NCBI GenBank assembly: GCA_016302655.1
Contig: JAEDNF010000014.1
Location: 1 to 14,255 of the forward strand
Source of the DNA: Oscillospiraceae bacterium
GTDB taxonomy: Bacteria > Bacillota > Clostridia > Oscillospirales > Ruminococcaceae
DNA length: 14,255 bases
Direction: 5' to 3'
This document shows positions 1-6,413 of this stretch, one piece after another. A model generated the notes under the pieces. The model was not told the DNA's origin and did no database searches. It saw only the letters and a list, made by a program, of their open reading frames with translations. The position numbers and the translations under genes were made by a program. Numbering within the stretch: position 1 is the first letter of the stretch; every line of letters begins with the position of its first letter.

Positions 1-74
1 ACTATACCTTCGATTCCTGCAAGCCTCATACCCATCTGCGTATCTGTGTTATCACTGATAAGGAAAAATTTCAT
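1..74 (-). CDS. ntpG: V/A-type ATP synthase subunit F, N-terminal fragment
   Basis: Partial gene running off the left edge; 24 codons are visible, beginning MKFFLISDNTDTQMGMRLAG. The hydrophobic first strand followed by a short acidic loop and a 'G-x-RLAGIEG' helix is the standard opening of the small Rossmann-like F subunit of V/A-type ATPases. That subunit sits on the central rotor shaft beside subunit D (family knowledge). The start is supported by an AGAGGG ribosome binding site 8 nt upstream. It follows the K gene by 31 nt on the same strand, so it is the fifth gene of the operon seen here. In Enterococcus hirae nomenclature this homologue is ntpG. The identification rests on few residues but position and sequence agree. 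Confidence 0.8.
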   Translation of the reverse strand, partial: MKFFLISDNTDTQMGMRLAGIEGI

Positions 75-105
75 TATTCTTACCCTCTGATAATCACCGA
101 TGCTG

Positions 106-555
106 TTATGAGAACAGGATAAGTATGGATATCAGCAGACCGTAGATAGCAACACCTTCACCGAGTGCAACGAAGATAAGCGCCTTAGTAAAGTTCTTAT
201 CATTCTCTGCTGTTGCTCCTATAGCTGCAGGAGCAGCGCCGCCTACGGCAATACCCGTACCTATTGTTGCAAGACCTGTAGAAAGAGCCGCACCGATATA
301 TTTAAGGCCGTCACCGATGCTTAGAGCTGTCTGAGCCGCTTCTGCAGCACCTTCAGCCGACGCAAATGCAAACAAAGGAACAAATATGCTCATCATTATC
401 ATAACGCCGATAAACGAGCCTGCGTTTATCAGAATAGCTCTTCTTGTCTTCATCGGCTTACCGTCTTTTCTTCTCTTAAGCATTACAAAGAACGGAATCA
501 TGATAAGTGCCAGTGCAAATAAAGGCAGTAAAAATAATAAGATTGTCTTTTCCAT
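106..555 (-). CDS. ntpK: V/A-type ATP synthase subunit K (rotor proteolipid, c-ring)
   Basis: 149 residues, forming the membrane ring that carries ions through the ATPase rotor. The C-terminal part is a classic proteolipid hairpin: a Gly/Ala-rich helix at about 83-114 with a G-x-G-x-A pattern, a polar loop (ATAENDKNF, 115-122), and a second helix at about 123-148 containing LGEGVAIYGLL, where E133 is the expected ion-binding carboxylate. Before this lies an extra hairpin of two membrane helices (about 5-26 and 42-66) joined by a basic loop KRRKDGKPMKTRR. The extra hairpin does not resemble the c hairpin, so this is not the duplicated 4-helix proteolipid of E. hirae. Its end, FAFASA at 62-67, resembles a signal peptidase site. 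A strong AGGAGGAGA ribosome binding site (561-569) fixes the start, fitting the need for many copies of this subunit. It lies 18 nt after subunit I. Confidence 0.93.
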   Translation of the reverse strand: MEKTILLFLLPLFALALIMIPFFVMLKRRKDGKPMKTRRAILINAGSFIGVMIMMSIFVPLFAFASAEGAAEAAQTALSIGDGLKYIGAALSTGLATIGTGIAVGGAAPAAIGATAENDKNFTKALIFVALGEGVAIYGLLISILILFS

Positions 556-573
556 AGTTATCTCCTCCTGAAA

Positions 574-2883
574 TCAGTTCAGATTAGCCTTAAGCGGCTC
601 AAACTTCTTACCGTCGCTTATATAGAAGCGGCCGAATATCTCATAGAACTCAAGTCTTAATACCTGAATTCCTACTAAAAATCCCTCCATGCCTATTACA
701 AAAGCATTTCCGAGAATCTGTACAATTATCGTTCCCACGCCTCCGTCACCGGCAAGAACGCCTACAACAAGCATCATTCCTGCATGGCTAAGTATAAAAC
801 CGCCGACACGAAGGAAGGACATTGTATTGGTAAGGTACGAAAGGCAGGTCTCAAACAGCTCAATAACGCCTTCTATAATAAAGTTACCGACAGATTTCTT
901 TTCTTTTTTACGAACAGCAGTGTTGTCATCGCTCTTGCCGTGTTTTGTAAGCTCTGAAGGCATCTTCATCTTCTCAAAACCAAGACCGGCAAATACTTCA
1001 TCCGCAGAAGCCTTACTCTTCTTAGGAACAAAGTAAACACCATAAACACTGTCGTCGTCCTCGGTGACAGGTATAAATACAAAACTGTTATTATCTGAGT
1101 TCATTAGCTTTTCATAAGCTTCATGAGCCAATTTGCCGTAGACAGCTCTGATAAACTTCATATCGCTGAGTCTATCAAGATCAAGTCTTGCTTTTCTGAG
1201 CGTCTCTTTATCAAGCTTGTCAGAAGACTTAATAGCAGCGTCGGCTACTGTCTTGTGACGAATATTAACGACATTATGCTTAATTGAATTTGCGAGCGCA
1301 TGTGAAAGCGGCTCTTTAAACATCATAATTGCAAGCGGAAGAATGATAAGGCAGAGTATATACGGCATTGTGAACATTTCGATACCAAGCGCAAGCTGAA
1401 GCGCCGCCGCAACCACAACCGAAACATACAGCACCATTCCGGTAATTCCGTTAGCACCGAATATAGCAGAAGAATAATCTTTCCGTTTGAAAGACAGCAC
1501 TATATTCATACTCATTGATATCACTATCATAATAACGCCGATAGCAAGCGCCGCTATAAGCAGATATGTCGATATCTGGAATATGCTCTCGGGCTTTCCG
1601 AGAATAGTATACAGCGGTTCGATGTGGAAAAACGGAGTGATAATCGTTTCATTGCCAAATACCGAGCCGTACAGACATCCGAATATTGCCGAACTGATTC
1701 CAATACGCTCCATAATAGGTCCAAGCTTTGCCTTTTTCCATTTAGTAAGGATAAATCCGAACAGTGAAATCACAAGTCCTTGTCCTAAATCACCGAACAT
1801 TATGCCGAAGATAATCATATATGTTATTGCGACATAAGGCGTTGGATCGATTCCGGTATAAGACGGCAGTCCGTACATATTTACAAACATCTCGAACGGG
1901 CGGAACAGCCAGTTGTTTCTTAGCTTGGTCGGCGGCTTCATTCTGTCATCGAGGAAGTATTTTTTCTCCTCGACAACGATGTCCGAAACCGACGAGAGAT
2001 GCTCTTTGAACTTCTTGACTTCTCTTGTGGGAACAAATCCCGCCATATAAAATTTATTATTGATAACCGAAACCTGACTTCTCAGTTCATAGCTGTTGCT
2101 TAAGAACACGAGTTTACTGCGTACCTTGATAAACTCGTCCTGTATACGCATCTTTATTTCATTAAGCTGCTCACTTTCAGCCTTTAGACTGCTGTCAAAC
2201 TCTTTCAGACATCTGTTGAGCTCAGCGGTTGCAACTTCGCCGTCGCCTCTGACAAAATCGGGAAGGTGAACACGCTCAAAATCAAGGCTTGTCAAGATAT
2301 CGTCAACCTGTACGCTTTCTTCAAACGAACAAAAATACACGCCCCACACATATCCGTCTTTCTCCTCAAGAGGAACAAAGATAAAGCTCTTATCACTATA
2401 AAATTCAAGCTTTGTGTAGCTTTCCGAAGGCAATTTTCCGAAACGAACCTTCACATGCTTACAACCAAAAAGATCCTTGAAATCAACATTGATATCGGAC
2501 AGATTATCGACCTGCCTAAGTACCTGACGGTACTCAGCTATCGATCTGTCAAGCTCCTCTTTTCGCTCAAGGATAGGAAGCACCTCACGCTCAATATCAG
2601 AGAAGAACATATCAAAGTCGTGAATGGCCTCCATCTGAACATCGTCATAAGGTACATCCTTAGCCTCGATACCAAGACCGGAGGCAATAACCGATGCTCG
2701 TTTAATTAGTCCGCCATAGATATCTTTATCCTTAAGAGTTTTGATCTGTGCGGAGCCATAGGTCATTGCATAAAACGACGGTTCGATATGAAAGCATTTC
2801 GTCTCACAACATCGCACCAGCGTTTTATTTACTTTTTTTAATGGTCCGCTGACCGATATCAGTGACATCTTTTCAACTGCCAT
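574..2883 (-). CDS. ntpI: V/A-type ATP synthase subunit I (stator a-subunit) with duplicated cytoplasmic lobe
   Basis: 769 residues. Subunit I forms the ion half-channels against the K ring and anchors the peripheral stalks through its N-terminal cytoplasmic arm. Residues 1-330 are the soluble arm, with two coiled-coil stretches (about 88-130 and 215-260) around an alpha/beta lobe (144-210). About eight membrane helices follow from residue 346. The last pair includes FETCLSYLTNTMSFLRVGGF, where R692 is the expected essential arginine, and the C-terminus has the conserved VLRLEFYEIFGRFY block. Family members without inserts are about 640-660 residues (from memory). The excess lies between KEPL (523-526) and the GNFIIEGVIELFET segment (666-679), as about 130 inserted residues. 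Residues 578-644 of the insert align without gaps to 144-210 of the arm, indicating an internal duplication. The start has an AAGGA site 8 nt upstream. The gene lies 29 nt after subunit C and 18 nt before K. Confidence 0.96.
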   Translation of the reverse strand: MAVEKMSLISVSGPLKKVNKTLVRCCETKCFHIEPSFYAMTYGSAQIKTLKDKDIYGGLIKRASVIASGLGIEAKDVPYDDVQMEAIHDFDMFFSDIEREVLPILERKEELDRSIAEYRQVLRQVDNLSDINVDFKDLFGCKHVKVRFGKLPSESYTKLEFYSDKSFIFVPLEEKDGYVWGVYFCSFEESVQVDDILTSLDFERVHLPDFVRGDGEVATAELNRCLKEFDSSLKAESEQLNEIKMRIQDEFIKVRSKLVFLSNSYELRSQVSVINNKFYMAGFVPTREVKKFKEHLSSVSDIVVEEKKYFLDDRMKPPTKLRNNWLFRPFEMFVNMYGLPSYTGIDPTPYVAITYMIIFGIMFGDLGQGLVISLFGFILTKWKKAKLGPIMERIGISSAIFGCLYGSVFGNETIITPFFHIEPLYTILGKPESIFQISTYLLIAALAIGVIMIVISMSMNIVLSFKRKDYSSAIFGANGITGMVLYVSVVVAAALQLALGIEMFTMPYILCLIILPLAIMMFKEPLSHALANSIKHNVVNIRHKTVADAAIKSSDKLDKETLRKARLDLDRLSDMKFIRAVYGKLAHEAYEKLMNSDNNSFVFIPVTEDDDSVYGVYFVPKKSKASADEVFAGLGFEKMKMPSELTKHGKSDDNTAVRKKEKKSVGNFIIEGVIELFETCLSYLTNTMSFLRVGGFILSHAGMMLVVGVLAGDGGVGTIIVQILGNAFVIGMEGFLVGIQVLRLEFYEIFGRFYISDGKKFEPLKANLN
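952..1152 (-). repeat. Second copy of the alpha/beta lobe within subunit I (loop insert)
   Basis: Encodes residues 578-644 of subunit I, inside the loop between membrane helices 6 and 7. By eye about 23 of 67 positions are identical to residues 144-210 with no gap. Shared anchors are YGKLAHEAYEKL against FGKLPSESYTKL, SFVFIP against SFIFVP, YGVYF against WGVYF, and LGFEKMKMP against LDFERVHLP. Helix counting puts this loop on the cytoplasmic side, the same side as the N-terminal arm. The repeat is at protein level; the nucleotide sequences have diverged, so the duplication is old. Confidence 0.85.
2254..2454 (-). repeat. First copy of the alpha/beta lobe in the N-terminal arm of subunit I
   Basis: Encodes residues 144-210 of subunit I, between the two coiled-coil stretches of the cytoplasmic arm. 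The pattern FGKLPSESYTKL, SFIFVP, WGVYF and LDFERVHLP is usual for clostridial subunit I arms (recalled family knowledge), so this is the ancestral copy. The second copy lies in the membrane-domain loop at a constant offset of 434 residues. Confidence 0.85.
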
Positions 2884-2912
2884 TATACCATTCCTTTCGC
2901 TGTATATTTGCT

Positions 2913-3944
2913 CTATAATATCAGCATTTTTTCTATTTCAGAGGGTTCAAGTGAATATCTGACTCCTTCGATAACGGTAGTCAGATTTCTGTTTTCTATC
3001 ATCATCAGTTCTGCAAGCGAATACATTACCACAGATGCGCTTTGCGACAAAGCGAGTCTTCCTTCGTAATACCGCTTATTTGATGTATAGACCGCAGTTT
3101 CTATATCAATACCCTCAATATCTGCCACATCCTTGAAATAAGGGAGTTTCAGCAACTGCGGAAGTATCCGTTCATTATCGGCTATTGACAGTACCTGCTC
3201 CATAAGGTTTCTGTCAAATCTGCTGTAAATCGGCATTGTATAACGCAGAACCTCCTGCGTATCCATTTTAAACAATCCTTTAAGACGATAGCATATTTTT
3301 ATATTGTACATATCGCATCTTCGCTTTATGCACTTTTCTGCTTCTTCTCTGTCGCTGCCCGACATATCCTTCTTGATATAATCAAGCAGTGTTGAATAAA
3401 GATATTTCGTCAGTTCATGGTCAATCGTAATAATTGGCGGAAATTCCTTAGTTCCTTCGGCAACATGAGCCAGAACATCGTAATAAGGCGTATCCTCAAG
3501 CACTGTCAGTATCTCGCTGTATGTCCTTGCCTTTGAAAGCGCAAGAATGTCATACGAGCAGATATCGGTAAGATATCCCGGAAAACCCGGTATAAACAGC
3601 TGATATACACCTGCGCCGATGTACATAGCCGCATTGATTATCTGGTTTACTTCTTCCTGCAAAAGCAGAAAGTCATTGAATCTGTTCTTTGTTCCGGGAC
3701 AGAATTTTCTCAGCTCATCGTATACTCTGAACATCCGATTACGCAGTAGGCGTTCTGCCTGTCCTCTTCTTACGGTGATGTCAACGCCTGAAAAATCTTT
3801 ATCAAAATCATCATAGCTTTTAAGCTGTGTAACGATCTCACCGACATTTGCTTTAGAGATCAAAGTCTTATACTCATCAAGACCCAGAAGCTTGCCGTAC
3901 TTAGCTCTTGCTTTGGCTATTACCGCAGCTGAACCTGCCGACAT
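2913..3944 (-). CDS. ntpC: V/A-type ATP synthase subunit C (central stalk, d/AC39 family)
   Basis: About 343 residues, largely helical and without membrane segments. It is the funnel-shaped subunit that seats the central shaft on the K ring. The family is recognised from the N-terminal pattern ARAKYGKLL followed by a helix with DEYKTLISKANVGEIV, the R-x-L-x-NRMFRVYDELRKFCP segment, and the helical C-terminal part with IENRNLTTVIEGVRYSL. Length fits the family (about 320-350). A very strong ribosome binding site, GGAGGTGAT, precedes two adjacent ATG codons at 3947 and 3944. I chose the second because it leaves 7 nt after GGAGG against 4 for the first. The gene follows the stalk subunit by about 33 nt and precedes subunit I by 29 nt. 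In E. hirae the C gene lies after I, K and E, so its position here before I differs. Confidence 0.93.
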   Translation of the reverse strand: MSAGSAAVIAKARAKYGKLLGLDEYKTLISKANVGEIVTQLKSYDDFDKDFSGVDITVRRGQAERLLRNRMFRVYDELRKFCPGTKNRFNDFLLLQEEVNQIINAAMYIGAGVYQLFIPGFPGYLTDICSYDILALSKARTYSEILTVLEDTPYYDVLAHVAEGTKEFPPIITIDHELTKYLYSTLLDYIKKDMSGSDREEAEKCIKRRCDMYNIKICYRLKGLFKMDTQEVLRYTMPIYSRFDRNLMEQVLSIADNERILPQLLKLPYFKDVADIEGIDIETAVYTSNKRYYEGRLALSQSASVVMYSLAELMMIENRNLTTVIEGVRYSLEPSEIEKMLIL

Positions 3945-3977
3945 CATATCACCTCCGAATACTTTTATAAATCGGCA

Positions 3978-4289
3978 TTATAAAGCCGATACGATATTAC
4001 TGAATATCTCGTCAGCCCATCTGCCGCCGTTTTTTGAAAACTCATCGTCAAGGCGCTTTTTCTGAGCATCGCACTCATCGTTAGTAGCATAATAATGCTC
4101 TTCTCCGCTGATTTTAAGCTCACTATGGTATTTATCAATGGCGTTGCGCCTGTCCTCTTCGTATTTTATGCGTTCCTGTTCACGAACAGCCGCAGCTTCG
4201 GACAGTATGGTGTCAGCTTTTTCTTCAGCCTCAGCCACTATCTTTTCAGCGTGCTTTTCGTATGCGATTATCTCGCTGATAATATCCAT
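3978..4289 (-). CDS. V/A-type ATP synthase peripheral-stalk coiled-coil subunit (G/H type)
   Basis: 103 residues, first gene of the ATPase operon. It is almost wholly helical and charged: an N-terminal amphipathic segment MDIISEIIAYEKHAEKIV, then a run typical of stator coiled coils with Ala/Glu spacing (VAEAEEKADTILSEAAAV, residues 18-35). It ends in a short tail with WADEIFSNIVSAL. By length, composition and position it matches the G/H-type partner that pairs with subunit E to form a peripheral stalk, contacting the arm of subunit I (family knowledge). The open frame extends to a TTG at 4307, but that codon overlaps the GAAAGG ribosome binding site at 4300-4305. The ATG at 4289, 10 nt after it, is the better start. 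Sequence is weakly conserved in this family, so the subunit letter is less certain than membership. Confidence 0.8.
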   Translation of the reverse strand: MDIISEIIAYEKHAEKIVAEAEEKADTILSEAAAVREQERIKYEEDRRNAIDKYHSELKISGEEHYYATNDECDAQKKRLDDEFSKNGGRWADEIFSNIVSAL

Positions 4290-4299
4290 ATAAGCACAA

Positions 4300-4305
4300 C
4301 CTTTC
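4300..4305 (-). promoter_or_regulatory. Ribosome binding site of the ATPase stalk gene
   Basis: GAAAGG read on the minus strand, 10 nt before the ATG at 4289. It lies inside the six-codon extension that would start at the TTG at 4307, and so decides against that start. Confidence 0.65.
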
Positions 4306-4405
4306 AATATTGCATATAAAATCTAAAATCAAATTTAAGTTTACTACAATTCAGCTGAAAAAACAAGCAAAATAATAAACAAAAAATAAGTGAAAATTTT
4401 GTTTG

Positions 4406-4433
4406 ATTATATTCTTGACAGCCTTAATGCAAA
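4406..4433 (-). promoter_or_regulatory. Candidate sigma-A promoter of the V/A-ATPase operon
   Basis: On the minus strand, TTTGCA (4428-4433) is followed by a 16-nt spacer and a perfect TATAAT (4406-4411). Transcription would begin near 4399 and give an untranslated leader of about 110 nt before the stalk gene. A second, weaker candidate nearer the gene is TTGTTT, 17 nt, TAAACT at 4338-4366. I prefer the first for its exact -10, but the -35 matches only 4 of 6. Confidence 0.45.
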
Positions 4434-4441
4434 CTATTTAT

Positions 4442-4482
4442 CCGTTTGTAGCGCTAATTTAAAAGCATAATCATACAAATGG
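4442..4482. repeat. Imperfect inverted repeat in the intergenic region
   Basis: CCGTTTGTA at 4442-4450 faces TACAAATGG at 4474-4482, 9-nt arms with one G/T position and a 23-nt interval. It lies between the terminator of the upstream unit and the candidate ATPase promoter, where an operator could sit. No family of binding site is recognised, and a chance origin in AT-rich DNA is possible. Confidence 0.3.
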
Positions 4483-4512
4483 TTCATAGCGAAATATACG
4501 AATAATGTCAAA

Positions 4513-4537
4513 ACACCGCAGGTATGACCTACGGTGT
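4513..4537 (-). terminator. Intrinsic terminator after the UPF0210 gene
   Basis: An 11-bp stem with a 3-nt loop begins 7 nt after the stop codon of the UPF0210 gene. Read on the minus strand, all 11 positions pair if one is a G-U wobble; on the plus strand that position is a C-A mismatch, which indicates minus-strand use. The U-run is short (four T, then GACATTATT), so efficiency may be moderate. It separates this unit from the ATPase operon. Confidence 0.65.
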
Positions 4538-4544
4538 CACAAAA

Positions 4545-5900
4545 TCAGTTCTTAAGACTCTGTAAGGGTGCCGGTATGCGACCGCCTCTTGAAATAAACT
4601 TAGAAGATGAGAATTTGCTGAGCTTCATTACAGGACCGCTTCCGAAAAGACCGCCAAACTCAAGCGTATCTCCTTCTTTCATACCGATTGCAGGTATAAC
4701 ACGAACAGCTGTCGTTTTCGAGTTGACCATACCGATTGCGGCTTCATCTGCAATTATTGCCGAAATAGTATCAGCTGAAGTATCACCGGGGACAGCGATC
4801 ATATCAAGGCCCACAGAGCATACAGCTGTCATAGCTTCAAGCTTTTCTATAGACAGCGAACCGCAGTTAACAGCGTCTATCATGCCTGCGTCCTCAGACA
4901 CGGGGATAAATGCACCCGAAAGGCCTCCTACGCTTGACGAAGCCATTACGCCGCCCTTTTTAACCGCATCATTAAGCATTGCAAGAGCAGCAGTAGTGCC
5001 GTGTGCACCGCAGCTTTCAAGTCCTATCTCTTCAAGTATATGTGCTACACTATCTCCGACAGCAGGAGTAGGTGCAAGAGAAAGGTCTACTATACCGAAT
5101 GGTACTCCGAGCATCTTGCTCGCTTCAGTACCAACCAGCTGTCCCATACGGGTAATCTTGAATGCTGTTTTCTTTATTTCTTCTGCAATTTCGCTGATAT
5201 TGGCATCAGGCATCTTTGAAAGTGCAGAACGAACAACACCGGGACCGCTTACGCCGACATTAAGAACGCAGTCAGCCTCACCGACTCCGTGGAAAGCTCC
5301 CGCCATAAAAGGATTATCTTCAACAGCATTGCAGAAAACAACAATCTTAGCAGCGCCAAAGCAATGATTATCAGCTGTAGCCTCTGCCGACTGTTTTATT
5401 ATCTTTCCCATAAGCGCAACAGCATCCATATTGATACCTGCTCTTGTGGAGCCGACATTTACCGAAGAACATACATTTGAAGTTTCGGCAAGCGCCTCGG
5501 GGATGGAATTGATCAGTTCAAGATCTCCTGCCGCAAAACCCTTCTGTACAAGTGCAGAATAACCGCCTATGTAGTTTACACCTGTGCCCTCTGCCACTCT
5601 CTGCAGAGTTTTTGCAAACTTTACAGGACTGCCCTTTGCAGCTGCCGCAAGCATAGAGATAGGCGTAACCGAAAGTCGCTTGTTGATTATCGGAATGCCG
5701 TATCGCTTCTCAATTATTTCACCGGTCTCTACATGATGCTCGGCAACACGCATCATCTTCTCGTATACTTTTTCGCACGATTTGTCTATATCGCTGTCGA
5801 TACAGTCAAGAAGCGAGATACCCATAGTTATAGTACGGATATCGAGGTTTTCCTCCTGTATCATCTTGATAGTTTCAAGAATATCTTTTGAATTGAACAT
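4545..5900 (-). CDS. UPF0210 / DUF711 ('PFL family') protein of unsettled function
   Basis: 451 residues, soluble, no signal peptide or membrane segment. Recognised as UPF0210 from its length and characteristic blocks: an N-terminal [20 protein letters not shown], the block [13 protein letters not shown] (73-85), [17 protein letters not shown] (145-161), the Gly-rich [21 protein letters not shown], and [14 protein letters not shown]. Databases label it 'PFL family' because of a distant fold resemblance to pyruvate formate-lyase. I see no C-terminal glycyl-radical motif, so formate-lyase activity should not be assumed. The start has GGGAG 7 nt upstream. It follows the ACT-domain gene by 23 nt on the same strand, an arrangement also known from Streptococcus pneumoniae and other Firmicutes (recalled). 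The two proteins probably act together, perhaps with the ACT domain sensing a small molecule, but the reaction is unknown. Confidence 0.9.
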   Translation of the reverse strand: MFNSKDILETIKMIQEENLDIRTITMGISLLDCIDSDIDKSCEKVYEKMMRVAEHHVETGEIIEKRYGIPIINKRLSVTPISMLAAAAKGSPVKFAKTLQRVAEGTGVNYIGGYSALVQKGFAAGDLELINSIPEALAETSNVCSSVNVGSTRAGINMDAVALMGKIIKQSAEATADNHCFGAAKIVVFCNAVEDNPFMAGAFHGVGEADCVLNVGVSGPGVVRSALSKMPDANISEIAEEIKKTAFKITRMGQLVGTEASKMLGVPFGIVDLSLAPTPAVGDSVAHILEEIGLESCGAHGTTAALAMLNDAVKKGGVMASSSVGGLSGAFIPVSEDAGMIDAVNCGSLSIEKLEAMTAVCSVGLDMIAVPGDTSADTISAIIADEAAIGMVNSKTTAVRVIPAIGMKEGDTLEFGGLFGSGPVMKLSKFSSSKFISRGGRIPAPLQSLKN

Positions 5901-5923
5901 TTAGCTTCTCCCGTATCTGTATA

Positions 5924-6193
5924 TTATATATTGTGCATCGAATTGAAAATATCTTCGTGCATAACATGAATCTGAAGTCCCATATCGCTTCCTGCAGCCT
6001 TAAGCTTGTCAGCAAGAACATTATAGTCAACAGAACAAGATGATATGTCGATAAGCATAGTCATAGCAAAAAGATCCTGCATAATCGTCTGCGTAACATC
6101 CATTACGTTCGCATTGCACTCAGCACAGATGCTGCTGACTTTAGCGAGGATTCCTACTGTATCTTTACCAATTACTGCTACTACGGCTCTCAT
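5924..6193 (-). CDS. UPF0237 ACT-domain protein
   Basis: 89 residues forming a single ACT domain (beta-alpha-beta-beta-alpha-beta). Strand 1 is MRAVVAVIGKDTVGILAKVS, with the G-K-D-x-x-G-I-L turn typical of ligand-binding ACT domains. The first helix (VSSICAECNANV) and the strand VMDVTQTIMQDLFAMTMLID follow, then a second helix with LADKLKAAGSDMG and a last strand LQIHVMHEDIF. ACT domains usually bind amino acids or other small molecules and regulate a partner; this stand-alone family (GcvR-like) lies beside UPF0210 in many genomes. The start at 6193 has an AGAGG site 10 nt upstream. It is the first gene of a two-gene unit with its own promoter at 6237-6265. Ligand and biological role are not known. 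Confidence 0.9.
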   Translation of the reverse strand: MRAVVAVIGKDTVGILAKVSSICAECNANVMDVTQTIMQDLFAMTMLIDISSCSVDYNVLADKLKAAGSDMGLQIHVMHEDIFNSMHNI

Positions 6194-6236
6194 AATAATT
6201 AACCTCTCTTTTCAGGGTGAATTTATATCTCTTGAT

Positions 6237-6265
6237 ATTATACACTACTTAACGGCAAAAGTCAA
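6237..6265 (-). promoter_or_regulatory. Sigma-A promoter of the UPF0237-UPF0210 unit
   Basis: On the minus strand, TTGACT (6260-6265), a 17-nt spacer and a perfect TATAAT (6237-6242). Five of six -35 positions and all -10 positions match consensus, making this the best promoter in the window. The start of transcription near 6230 leaves a leader of about 37 nt, too short for a riboswitch. Confidence 0.75.
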
Positions 6266-6334
6266 AACATTTTTAGGAAACAATCGGAATATTAAGGTTA
6301 ACAGCCGTAATATGTCATATTTTTAAAAAAGCAC

Positions 6335-6363
6335 TTGTAATCGGTCGTAAAAAATGATACAAT
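6335..6363 (+). promoter_or_regulatory. Sigma-A promoter of the uvrC gene cluster
   Basis: TTGTAA (6335-6340), a 17-nt spacer, and TACAAT (6358-6363, five of six). Transcription would start near 6370. The upstream-most in-frame ATG of the uvrC frame (6354) lies inside this promoter and so would not be in the mRNA. The promoter is about 70 nt from the divergent one serving the ACT-domain gene. Confidence 0.7.
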
Positions 6364-6401
6364 ATAAATATCTATATAAAAAGGTTAATTTCAGTTTTTT
6401 C

Positions 6402-6407
6402 GGAGAG
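6402..6407 (+). promoter_or_regulatory. Ribosome binding site for the TTG start of uvrC
   Basis: GGAGAG at 6402-6407; its GGAG core lies 8 nt before the TTG at 6414. The ATG at 6354 has no comparable site. Together with the promoter position this fixes the uvrC start. Confidence 0.65.
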
Positions 6408-6413
6408 CAGACA

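Noticed and set aside
4290..4307. Six-codon N-terminal extension of the ATPase stalk gene from a TTG at 4307
   Set aside because: The TTG overlaps the GAAAGG ribosome binding site that serves the ATG at 4289, and has no site of its own.
4290..4399. Possible riboswitch in the ~110-nt leader of the ATPase operon
   Set aside because: The stretch is mostly A/T-rich without strong stems or a recognisable conserved core.
4415..4443. Perfect TTGACA on the plus strand in the intergenic region
   Set aside because: At 17 nt downstream there is only TTATCC, and no plus-strand gene follows; the match probably arises by chance near the minus-strand TATAAT.
4534..5367. Long plus-strand open frame (277 codons) opposite the UPF0210 gene
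   Set aside because: It lies fully antisense to a well-recognised gene, has a low-complexity Ser/Ala/Pro/Ile-rich translation typical of an antisense shadow, and shows no recognisable domain.
6249..6310. TTAACGGC and GCCGTAA as an inverted repeat between the divergent promoters
   Set aside because: Only five contiguous bases pair and the arms are nearly 50 nt apart, which is expected by chance.
6354..6413. Twenty extra residues at the N-terminus of uvrC starting at an ATG
   Set aside because: The ATG is inside the -10 region of the promoter and lacks a ribosome binding site; the TTG at 6414 gives the normal protein.
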